NCBI GenBank assembly: GCA_011049095.1
Contig: DSDE01000187.1
Location: forward strand, 1-5,012
DNA from: Fidelibacterota bacterium
GTDB taxonomy: Bacteria; Fidelibacterota; Fidelibacteria; Fidelibacterales; DSDE01
Direction of reading: 5' to 3'
Length of the DNA stretch: 5,012 nucleotides
Each line of letters begins with the position of its first letter. Within the stretch, counting starts at the first letter, position 1. The notes below the pieces were generated by a model. The model saw only the letters and a program-made list of their open reading frames with translations, did no database searches and was not told where the DNA came from. Both the position numbers and the translations under genes were made by a program. Positions 1 through 5,012 of the stretch are shown in pieces.

Positions 1-313
1 CTACACCTGATAGTTCCGGCGGATTTTCTGTCGACAAATCGTCGTCAGTTCTTTCAGGATCAGCTTTCTTTTTTATAGAACCAGAAGAAGATAGTATCGC
101 TATCCGGTTCTTGAGAAATTTAGCTGAGAGATACTTTACCTGTCCTGGTGAAAGTCCGCTAATAGAAGCTGCCTCGCTGCGGCTTTTCCCATCATCCAGG
201 GCAAGCAGAGCAATAGCCCGCTTTTGATGTAGATTTTGCTCATCTGCAGAAATTTTTTGGCATATATCCAGCTCATCTGCATTGAGATTCACTGTTCTCT
301 GCGCTTTTTTCAT
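1..313 (-). CDS. Helix-turn-helix protein of unknown function, N-terminal part (cut by left window edge)
   Basis: Reading the minus strand from the ATG at 313-311 gives 104 codons without a stop up to the window edge, so the C-terminus lies outside. The protein begins MKKAQRTVNLNADELDICQK. Residues about 32-71 form a clear helix-turn-helix of the homeodomain-like type: an alanine/leucine-rich helix (RAIALLALDDGKS), a second helix (SEAASISG) and a recognition-type helix (LSPGQVKYLSAKFLKNR). Residues 75-104 are a polar, Ser/Lys/Asp-rich linker, so more domains probably follow. This kind of HTH is known at the N-terminus of IS630-type transposases and, from memory, in front of CHAD-type domains; the sequence here cannot separate these or a plain regulator. 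The start is well supported by a perfect Shine-Dalgarno six bases upstream. It is transcribed divergently from the symporter gene. That this is a real gene is fairly sure; its function is not known. Confidence 0.72.
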   Translation of the reverse strand, partial: MKKAQRTVNLNADELDICQKISADEQNLHQKRAIALLALDDGKSRSEAASISGLSPGQVKYLSAKFLKNRIAILSSSGSIKKKADPERTDDDLSTENPPELSGV

Positions 314-319
314 CTATCT

Positions 320-326
320 CCTCCTT
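320..326 (-). promoter_or_regulatory. Ribosome binding site of the HTH gene
   Basis: On the minus strand the sequence reads AAGGAGG, a perfect anti-16S match, six bases before the ATG at 313-311. It fixes the start of an otherwise unrecognised gene. It is much stronger than the sites in front of the other genes in this window. Confidence 0.8.
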
Positions 327-389
327 CGATTGTCAGAGTTTTATTTGGGCGACCTATGCCAGCCCACTTGTTTATCCTCTTCCTCATTC

Positions 390-418
390 AATTTAATGGC
401 CTTCTATGAAAAAAACAA
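390..418 (-). promoter_or_regulatory. Weak sigma70-like promoter candidate for the HTH gene
   Basis: On the minus strand, TTGTTT (418-413) and TAAATT (395-390) are separated by 17 bases, lying about 77 bases upstream of the HTH start codon. Matches to the consensus boxes are 3/6 and 4/6, so this rests on position and spacing more than sequence. If the organism belongs to Bacteroidota, its main sigma factor would prefer a different box, and I saw no clean one here. Confidence 0.2.
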
Positions 419-602
419 GTTTTCACTTAGTGCTGGAAGAAAAAGCTTGATGGTAAGATTTAGCTTAAGTAAGCATCCCTAAAAGGGTTGACTAAAAGAC
501 CCTGCCTCCTGCTTTCTGCTTTGATTTTCGTCTGTCAGATTCTCTCTCTTTCCTTGGTATCATCTGAGAAAAAGAGTAATTTTACCCGATGAAAAAAATA
601 AT

Positions 603-608
603 AAAGGA
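603..608 (+). promoter_or_regulatory. Ribosome binding site of the symporter gene
   Basis: AAAGGA lies eight bases before the ATG at 617, a moderate Shine-Dalgarno. It favours 617 over the ATG at 589, which opens only a seven-codon frame ending at 612. Confidence 0.55.
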
Positions 609-616
609 TTGAAACG

Positions 617-2047
617 ATGCACGGAATTGATTACGCGATTATTGCAGTTTTTATGATTTTTGTTTTTGGCGGCGGCCTCTTCCTTGGGCGTGGCGTTCAA
701 AATGTAAAGGGTTATTTCAATGCTGATCGCTCGCTTCCCTGGTGGGCGGTGATGTTGAGTATTGTGGCGGCAGAGACCTCTGTCCTGACTTTTTTGAGCA
801 TTCCCGGTCTGTCTTATCTGGGAAATTTCAGCTTTCTCCAGGTGACAATTGGCTATTTGTTCGGTCGCACAGTCATCGCGATCTATTTTTTGCCGATGTA
901 TGCCCAAGGTAACTTTATCTCGGTTTACGAAGCAGTTCGTGAAAAAGGCGGCATCACAATGCAGCGGGTTATGAGCATCACTTTTATGTTTACCCGCCTC
1001 CTGGCTGATGGTGTACGCCTTTTTGCAGTGGCTATTCCCCTGTCAATGATCGCCGGCTTTGATTATATGACGAGTATCTGGATTTTAGGTATCGTTTCTA
1101 TCTTTTATACCTGGTTTGGCGGAATTCGCAGCGTTGTCTGGATGGATGTGGCCCAGTGGATGATTTATATCACAGCAGCAGTTGTAGCGCTTGGCATCGG
1201 CCTTCATTACACACCAAACCTCAGTGCAGTTTTCAGTCATGCTTGGGAGGCGGGAAAATTCCAGGTTTTTGACATCTCATTGAAAAGTACCAATTACACA
1301 CTCCTCAGCGGTCTTTTAGGCGGCGCGCTTCTCAGTATGGCCAGCCACGGAACTGATCAGCTTATTGTATTGAGAATCTTGAGCTGCAAAACTTTAAGTG
1401 ATAGCCGTAAAGCACTGGTAGGTAGTGGCTTCGTTGTTATTTTACAGTTTGCTCTTTTTCTGGTTATCGGCGCGATGCTTTGGCTCTTTTGGAATGGTCA
1501 GGACCTGACTGCCTTAAATCTCACCAAACCTGATGAGCTTTTCACCAAATTTATCATTGAGAAATTGCCACCGGTGGTGAAAGGAATCACAGTAGCGGGT
1601 ATTTTTGCCGCTGCCATGAGCACGCTCTCAGGGAGCCTCAGCGCCCTCAGCAGCAGCACCACAATTGACATCATTAAACCGCTATTAAAGAAGGAACTTA
1701 GTGAGGCAAAATTTCTTAAAATCGGTCGAATGGCCACTCTGTTTTGGGGTATTGTCATTGTTGGCGGGGCATCTCTCTTTACCGATATGAAAACACCTCT
1801 GGTCGAACTTGGTCTGGCCATCGCTTCATTTACTTATGGCGCGATGTTGGGCATCTTTCTCCTGGTGAGATTCTACAAGAAAGTGCCTGTCTGGCAATAC
1901 GTGGTCACCTTTTTCAGTACAATTCTCGTTATGGTTTTTGTCATTAGTCAGACCACCATACATTGGACTTGGTACACGCTGATTGGGGTCATTTCTGCCT
2001 TTATCATTGATATCATCCTTTCAATGGTTCAGCTTCGAAAAGAATAA
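617..2047 (+). CDS. Sodium:solute symporter (SSS/SLC5 family), substrate unknown
   Basis: A 476-residue inner-membrane protein of normal length for the family, with about 13 hydrophobic segments spread from residue 4 to 470. Family signatures are present in order: the first core helix with AAETSVLTFLSIPG (51-64), the YTWFGGIRSVVWMDVAQ stretch (164-180), GTDQLIVLRILSCK (245-258), and AAAMSTLSGSLSALSS (331-346). The Ser335-Thr336 pair in the last motif matches by position the Na2-site Ser/Thr known in PutP-type symporters, so sodium coupling is expected. The family imports sugars, sialic acids, amino acids or carboxylates with Na+; nothing here identifies the substrate and there is no catabolic gene beside it. 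It is followed after 18 bp by the TrmO gene on the same strand, suggesting one transcript. The start at 617 follows an AAAGGA site and places the short periplasmic N-terminus directly before the first helix, as usual. Family assignment is very secure. Confidence 0.95.
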   Translation: MHGIDYAIIAVFMIFVFGGGLFLGRGVQNVKGYFNADRSLPWWAVMLSIVAAETSVLTFLSIPGLSYLGNFSFLQVTIGYLFGRTVIAIYFLPMYAQGNFISVYEAVREKGGITMQRVMSITFMFTRLLADGVRLFAVAIPLSMIAGFDYMTSIWILGIVSIFYTWFGGIRSVVWMDVAQWMIYITAAVVALGIGLHYTPNLSAVFSHAWEAGKFQVFDISLKSTNYTLLSGLLGGALLSMASHGTDQLIVLRILSCKTLSDSRKALVGSGFVVILQFALFLVIGAMLWLFWNGQDLTALNLTKPDELFTKFIIEKLPPVVKGITVAGIFAAAMSTLSGSLSALSSSTTIDIIKPLLKKELSEAKFLKIGRMATLFWGIVIVGGASLFTDMKTPLVELGLAIASFTYGAMLGIFLLVRFYKKVPVWQYVVTFFSTILVMVFVISQTTIHWTWYTLIGVISAFIIDIILSMVQLRKE

Positions 2048-2065
2048 ATTCTATGATAAAATGCT

Positions 2066-2536
2066 ATGATTGAGATTTGTTATCGCCCCATCGGTGTCAT
2101 TCACTCGCCATTTCGCGAAATTGCCAAAGTTCCCGGATTACCCATCACCGCCAAAGGTGTGGAGGCACAGATAGAATTAAAAGCGCGTTTTCAGGAGGGG
2201 CTCCAGGACCTGGAAGCTTTCTCTCACCTCATTTTGATCTATCATTTTCATCTTGCAGAGGGAAAAAAGCTGCTAATCAGAAGTCTATGGGATGACGATG
2301 AGCACGGGATTTTTGCAAGCCGCAGCACTTTGCGACCCAATCCCATTGGCATTTCTGTCGTGCAGCTTGTGGGAGTAGAAGAAAATCTTATTTTTATTAG
2401 AGACTGTGATATTGCTGATGGCACACCTTTGCTGGATATCAAACCATACCTGACAGAATATGATGCCCACGCAACTCGAAGTCAGGGCTGGTTAAAAGAT
2501 TTCCAGAAAAAAGCAATGAAGAAGAAAAAAAATTGA
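2066..2536 (+). CDS. trmO: tRNA (adenine(37)-N6)-methyltransferase TrmO / TsaA family
   Basis: A 156-residue cytoplasmic protein of the TsaA/YaeB family. Known members use S-adenosylmethionine to methylate t6A at position 37 of ANN-decoding tRNAs, giving m6t6A. Visible family marks: N-terminal YRPIGVIHSPF (residues 6-16), the GVE-IEL strand (about 31-37), LEAFSHLILIYHFH (49-62), the signature DDDEHGIFASRSTLRPNPIGISVV (76-99, with Arg-Pro-Asn-Pro-Ile-Gly), and DGTPLLDIKPYL (118-129). This matches the short single-domain form; E. coli TrmO carries an extra C-terminal part. The tail is lysine-rich (KKAMKKKKN). Short archaeal and bacterial members have not all been shown to act on tRNA, so the exact substrate is inferred. 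The ATG at 2066 has no clear Shine-Dalgarno and may rely on coupling to the symporter stop 18 bp before it; upstream ATGs at 2053 and 2061 lead into quick stops. Confidence 0.9.
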   Translation: MIEICYRPIGVIHSPFREIAKVPGLPITAKGVEAQIELKARFQEGLQDLEAFSHLILIYHFHLAEGKKLLIRSLWDDDEHGIFASRSTLRPNPIGISVVQLVGVEENLIFIRDCDIADGTPLLDIKPYLTEYDAHATRSQGWLKDFQKKAMKKKKN

Positions 2537-2556
2537 TTTATTAGGAATTTGCCACT

Positions 2557-2587
2557 GTCGGGACACGCTAATGGCTTGTCCCCCGAC
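2557..2587. terminator. Hairpin between convergent genes, possible terminator or dispersed palindrome
   Basis: GTCGGGACA (2557-2565) pairs with TGTCCCCCGAC (2577-2587), with a two-base bulge and an 11-base loop. It sits 20 bp after the trmO stop and 10 bp after the stop of the facing minus-strand gene, where a shared terminator is expected. There is no T-run directly after the stem on either strand, so it is not a classical intrinsic terminator. It could also be one copy of a dispersed intergenic palindrome. Confidence 0.4.
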
Positions 2588-2597
2588 GGGTATGTCT

Positions 2598-3563
2598 TTA
2601 CTTCATCAAAACAATTTTCTGGGTGTGATGGCGAAAGTAGGTGGAGCTTCCTATCTCCACATTCACAAAATAAACTCCGCTGCCTAAATTATCCGCATTC
2701 ACCTGATAAGAATATTCTCCCGCATTCAGATTATTTTCGAGAATAGTCATCACTCGCTGACCGGCGATATTGTAGAGCGAAATCTTCACATTCATCGCTT
2801 TAGTCAATGAGAATGGCACCGTGAAGCTGGCATTGAAGGGATTGGGATAGACCGGTCGCAGGATATAATTATCAGCCAGAATCGCTCCCTCAGCCTCAAC
2901 CTTAATCTTAATCTTAGCCTCAGCCAGCTTGGTCTCTTTCCCTGAGAAATCCACATCGCTTAGAGTATAAACATAGCTTTTCCCCGCTTCGACTTTCGTG
3001 TCAGTGAAGCTATATTTGGTGGATTTGGTGACGCTGCCCTGACCCACAAGCGCATTATCCGTAATGTACAAAGCAAGAAGAACTCCCCTTGTCCCCTCTA
3101 AAGAGGGGGAATTAGTGCTGTAATCGGATTCGGATTTGACTCCCCCTCTTAGAGGGGGTTGGGGGGAGTTTTCTTCCCTGCGGTAAATCACAAAACCAAA
3201 GTTTTCAATCTCCGCGCTCGTCTCCCATTCCAGCACCATACCTGCTTTCGTGGCTTTGCCGGTGAAAGATGCAAGGGTGACAGGAAGAGACTGGTCAACA
3301 GCCTTCGCCCAGCTCAGATAGGGATAGCCGCTATTGACGCCGCTTTCCAGATTCCAAATATGATTCGTATCATACCCACTGACAATATCCCAGCTTGCGC
3401 CGGTAAAGGTGGCCAAGGTTTTCATCCCATTTGTGGTTTTACCAGTCGCATTGATAGCTGTAGATTGATTTGAGGCTTCGCTATCGAAAAAATTACCGGA
3501 AAACTTTGGATATGTTGCATCCCTTCCCACAAATCCTTTGCCAATAAGAGCGTAACCATCCAC
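2598..3563 (-). CDS. Secreted surface protein fragment: GLUG-like remnant, Fn3-like domain, T9SS type A sorting domain (5'-truncated)
   Basis: The frame read from a GTG at 3563 gives 321 residues. Residues 1-83 look like the end of a GLUG-repeat region (GKGFVG, NFFDSEASNQS, GKTTNGMKTLATFTGASWDI, then IWNL...GYPYLSW); matching sequence continues upstream to about 3602 (IENSYAPGDV). Residues 94-225 resemble an Fn3-like beta-sandwich (LPVTLASFTGKA, WETSAEIENFGFVIYRRE, YSFTDTKVEAGKSYVYTLSDVDFSG). Residues 235-321 are a type IX secretion sorting domain (PVYPNPFN, SLYNIAGQRV, GSGVYFVNVEIG, final KIVLMK), which in T9SS bacteria sends cargo across the outer membrane and is then usually cleaved. A natural cargo would have a signal peptide and a longer N-terminus; both are missing. 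GTG 3563 is merely an available start with no ribosome site, and the frame is open back to 3776 into TPR-like sequence. A 90-bp repeat encodes residues 132-161. Domain calls are firm; expression is doubtful, and this is probably a pseudogene. Confidence 0.7.
   Translation of the reverse strand: MDGYALIGKGFVGRDATYPKFSGNFFDSEASNQSTAINATGKTTNGMKTLATFTGASWDIVSGYDTNHIWNLESGVNSGYPYLSWAKAVDQSLPVTLASFTGKATKAGMVLEWETSAEIENFGFVIYRREENSPQPPLRGGVKSESDYSTNSPSLEGTRGVLLALYITDNALVGQGSVTKSTKYSFTDTKVEAGKSYVYTLSDVDFSGKETKLAEAKIKIKVEAEGAILADNYILRPVYPNPFNASFTVPFSLTKAMNVKISLYNIAGQRVMTILENNLNAGEYSYQVNADNLGSGVYFVNVEIGSSTYFRHHTQKIVLMK
3081..3170. repeat. 90-bp GC-rich palindromic repeat inserted in frame in a coding region
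   Basis: Two 30-bp arms (3081-3110 and 3141-3170) are inverted copies of each other, starting AACTCCCC at each outer end, around a 30-bp centre. Each arm holds its own perfect palindrome: CCCCTCT-AA-AGAGGGG on the left, CCCCCTCT-T-AGAGGGGG on the right. The similarity of the outer ends continues a few bases into the flanks (AGAAGAACTCC against AGAAAACTCC). On the minus strand it encodes exactly 30 residues (NSPQPPLRGG... to ...LEGTRGV), splitting the Fn3-like domain between VIYRRE and LALYITDN. Of the six frames across it I find only this one free of stops. From memory, similar 'SPQPPLRGG / SPLEGG' peptides occur scattered in FCB-group genomes, so it is probably a dispersed non-autonomous element. 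No clear target duplication is visible. Confidence 0.75.
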
Positions 3564-3602
3564 AACATTAACATCACCAGGCGCATAAGAATTTTCAATA
3601 AT

Positions 3603-4027
3603 ACGACGGTGCGTGCGCGCCAGACCCAGTGTATCAGCCAGCGTTTCATAAGCATTCAGCGCCGCCTCGGTCTGCTTTATAGAGTTTTCCTTATCCTGCT
3701 TGTTGTGATAATAGAAAGCGCTGAGCTCATCCAGTCTGGCTAATAGTGGTAAATCCCCTATTTTGGGTCTCAGTTTTCAGCTTCAGACAATAGATGGGCT
3801 GCGCTGTCAATTTCTCCCTGTTTGAGAAAAATCGCGGCTTGCATCGTCAGCGCCTGAAGCTGTTCATCTCTCCCGCTGTTTCTTTTGAAAAATTCACGGA
3901 GTAAAAGCTTCGCTGAGTCTGGATAACTTTCTGCCAGGGCTTCAGCCTGCATAAATGGATTTCCCTAAAGCGAACACGCTGTTAAAAGCATCGTCAGTAG
4001 CAAGTGTTTAATTTTTTTCGGCTTCAT
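3603..4027 (-). pseudogene. Decayed TPR lipoprotein (N-terminal fragment: amber codon, frameshift, 3' truncation)
   Basis: From ATG 4027 the minus strand reads MKPKKIKHLLLTMLLTACSL, then TAG (3967-3965). This is a lipoprotein signal peptide with lipobox LTAC (Cys18), interrupted three residues after the cysteine. The same frame continues GNPFMQAEALAESYPDSAKL through helical TPR-like sequence (FLKQGEIDSAAHLLSEAEN) to TGA at 3772-3770. One extra A in the AAAA run (3777-3774) would join it to the next frame, giving SEAEKLRPKIGDLPLLARLD and further TPR-like helices (LSAFYYHNKQDKENS, AALNAYETLADTLGLARTHRR). At about 3603 this runs straight into the GLUG-like part of the surface-protein gene. The lipobox followed by AEAL...YPDSA is, from memory, typical of TPR lipoprotein sensors of Bacteroidota-type bacteria, which normally continue to a membrane helix and an output domain. 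A 60-codon frame from ATG 3952 could be translated but has no export signal. No Shine-Dalgarno precedes ATG 4027. Reading as one broken gene is well supported by continuity; sequencing error could explain the frameshift. Confidence 0.7.
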
Positions 4028-4144
4028 AAGGGAAATTATCAAAAAATATTATTTTAGCTAGGTATTTTTTTTTGAGAATTTAACAGTATTCAAAAAATGC
4101 CTCGAGTGAATTTAAACATATCATAATGATGGCTCTTCCCCAAA

Positions 4145-4170
4145 AAGAGAAACTTCTGTCTATTTCTCTT
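4145..4170 (-). terminator. Weak hairpin with U-run at the end of the TPR/CxxC gene
   Basis: On the minus strand AAGAGAAA (4170-4163) pairs with TTTCTCTT (4152-4145) around a ten-base loop that begins with the stop codon's last bases, followed by further Ts. The eight-pair stem is perfect but AT-rich and overlaps the end of the coding region, so termination is only possible. The rest of 4028-4144 is AT-rich and should contain the promoter of the decayed lipoprotein gene; I see no convincing boxes. Confidence 0.3.
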
Positions 4171-5012
4171 CTTCTTGAATATCAGGATAGAGCTTGGCCA
4201 TGCAGTCGGGACAGATACCATGGCTAAAGACAGCGTGGGAATGGTGACTGATGTACTCTTCAACCTGTATATAATAACCTTCGTCGTCGCGGATTTTCTT
4301 GCAGTTTGCGCAGATGGGAATGAGTCCGCGGAGGGTTTTGATATTGTTTAGTGACTCTTGCAAATCGGCAATAAGCTTTTCGCGCTCAATCTCCATTTTT
4401 CGCCGCTGGGATATTTCTTTTTGCAGAATTTCATGCGCTTCGCTGATTTGTTGGTTTATCTCGATAAGCGCCTTATTGTCTTTCATTTTTTGGCGATAGA
4501 GAATAAGCACACCTGCCACCAGGGCCAAAAAGAAAAGAATCAGCAGAAAGAGGAAATTGCGCAGTGTGACAGACCTTTCTACTTCCAGTTTTTTGATGAG
4601 ATTTTCCTGCTGCAGGCGCTGATTTTCCCGATTCTGTTCTTCGATTTCGTACTGTACCTGGAGCGCGGCGATTCGGTCTGTTACTTCGGTATTAAATAGG
4701 GTGTCTTTGACGGCTAAATAGCGCCCGAAAAAGTCTAAGGCCGCAGAGTAGTCTCCCTCAGCCTTGGCAAGATCGGCCATAAGTTTAAGGATTTCACCCT
4801 CTGGACGGCGGTCTTTCAGAGTTATGGCTATTTTGAGCCCATCATTCAGCATCTCTTTGGCTTCGGGAATTCTACCTTTTAGAAAATAAGTATGAGCCAG
4901 ATTGTAATAGACAGTTGGCATACCGTTTTTTGCGTCATTTTCTATGCGTAGCCTTAGCGCCATCATCAGATGGGACTCTGCCAGGTCAAGTTCTGCCATA
5001 TCTAAATATAGA
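4160..5012 (-). CDS. TPR membrane signalling protein with C-terminal CxxC...CPxC module (N-terminus beyond right edge)
   Basis: The frame is open from the right window edge (LYLD before Met at 4999) to TAG at 4162-4160, so the true start lies outside. Numbering from that Met: TPR-like helix pairs at about 30-63 (YYNLAHTYFLKGRIPEAKEM) and 70-103 (LMADLAKAEGDYSAALDFF); a Gln/Glu/Arg-rich coiled coil at about 108-145; one transmembrane helix at 148-168 (FLFLLILFFLALVAGVLILY); a second coiled coil at 172-223; then LRGLIPICANCKKIRDDEGYY and FSHGICPDCMAKLYPD, with Cys230, Cys233, Cys263 and Cys266. The four cysteines probably bind a metal such as zinc. This C-terminal module is known, without an assigned function that I recall, at the end of PAS, GAF and response-regulator proteins. 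TPRs are expected in the periplasm, the cysteine module in the cytoplasm. There is no kinase, GGDEF or LuxR domain. The neighbouring dead TPR lipoprotein may be a paralogue. Architecture is firm; role in signalling is inferred. Confidence 0.85.
   Translation of the reverse strand, partial: LYLDMAELDLAESHLMMALRLRIENDAKNGMPTVYYNLAHTYFLKGRIPEAKEMLNDGLKIAITLKDRRPEGEILKLMADLAKAEGDYSAALDFFGRYLAVKDTLFNTEVTDRIAALQVQYEIEEQNRENQRLQQENLIKKLEVERSVTLRNFLFLLILFFLALVAGVLILYRQKMKDNKALIEINQQISEAHEILQKEISQRRKMEIEREKLIADLQESLNNIKTLRGLIPICANCKKIRDDEGYYIQVEEYISHHSHAVFSHGICPDCMAKLYPDIQEEEK

Larger units (their letters stand above)
314..616. other. Divergent intergenic region between HTH gene and symporter gene
   Basis: About 300 bases without a supported gene. 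It must hold the promoters of both divergent genes. Visible are short interlocking palindromes at 477-503 (CCCT-aaa-AGGG, then AGGGT with ACCCT ten bases later) overlapping a TTGACT box at 488-493, and a pyrimidine-rich stretch at about 501-555. No good -10 box follows TTGACT at normal spacing. A possible 66-codon plus-strand reading frame at 282-482 overlaps the HTH start, has no homology I recognise, and is not counted as a gene. Confidence 0.5.

Noticed and set aside
282..482. 66-codon plus-strand frame across the HTH start region
   Set aside because: It overlaps the divergent HTH gene, has no ribosome site or recognisable domain, and its composition looks like translated promoter DNA.
331..539. 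Direct repeat TGTCAGA at 331-337 and 533-539
   Set aside because: Seven bases repeated once in about 200 bases is within chance and the copies are not placed like operators.
589..612. Seven-codon leader peptide before the symporter (ATG at 589, TGA at 610)
   Set aside because: Very short, no ribosome site of its own and no regulatory codon pattern; chance is the better explanation.
560..907. 115-codon minus-strand frame antisense to the symporter start
   Set aside because: It lies opposite a secure gene and gives a His/Lys/Asn-rich sequence with no family resemblance.
1498..1821. 107-codon minus-strand frame antisense to the symporter
   Set aside because: It is a shadow of the conserved transporter helices on the other strand.
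3081..3170. Reading the paired palindromes as a CRISPR array or an intrinsic terminator
   Set aside because: There are only two inverted, not direct, units with no spacer series, and the element lies inside an open reading frame that continues on both sides.
3422..3655. 77-codon minus-strand frame across the TPR/GLUG junction
   Set aside because: The Met/Leu/Trp-rich product is an alternative frame of the region where the other frame shows recognisable TPR and GLUG patterns.
4299..4699. 66- and 113-codon plus-strand frames opposite the TPR/CxxC gene
   Set aside because: Both are antisense to a gene with clear domain structure and have Phe/Ile/Ser-rich composition without recognisable motifs.

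Overview
The window looks like chromosomal DNA of a bacterium from the Fibrobacteres-Chlorobi-Bacteroidetes side of the tree, or a neighbouring candidate phylum (Calditrichota, Cloacimonadota or KSB1-like). The main clue is a minus-strand gene ending in a type IX secretion sorting domain with the YPNPFN signature, preceded by a GLUG-like repeat remnant. A GC-rich palindromic repeat of a kind I recall from such genomes, and a lipoprotein-plus-TPR sensor remnant, fit the same picture. The assignment is inference; there is no rRNA or phylogenetic marker here.

Layout, left to right. (1) 1-313, minus: start of an unidentified helix-turn-helix protein with a perfect Shine-Dalgarno, running off the left edge. 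(2) 314-616: divergent intergenic region with weak promoter candidates only. (3) 617-2047, plus: sodium:solute symporter. (4) 2066-2536, plus: TrmO/TsaA-type tRNA m6t6A methyltransferase, 18 bp behind the symporter and probably co-transcribed. (5) 2557-2587: hairpin between convergent genes. (6) 2598 to about 3602, minus: C-terminal part of a secreted surface protein (GLUG-like remnant, Fn3-like domain, T9SS sorting domain). A 90-bp palindromic repeat is inserted in frame at 3081-3170. (7) About 3603-4027, minus: decayed N-terminal part of a TPR lipoprotein, with an amber codon just after the lipobox, a one-base frameshift at 3774-3777, and an in-frame fusion to the surface-protein fragment. 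(8) 4160 to the right edge, minus: C-terminal part of a TPR / transmembrane / coiled-coil signalling protein ending in a four-cysteine CxxC...CPxC module.

The plus-strand pair is ordinary metabolism and translation: nutrient uptake and tRNA modification. The minus-strand right half is the unusual part. It reads as a scar in which two neighbouring co-oriented genes, a TPR sensor lipoprotein and a T9SS cargo protein, were joined by deletion and then decayed. The intact TPR sensor beside it may be a paralogue of the dead one. I found no CRISPR array, tRNA, rRNA, transposase or phage gene. I see no convincing new multi-gene system; the interest lies in the gene scar and the in-frame repeat.
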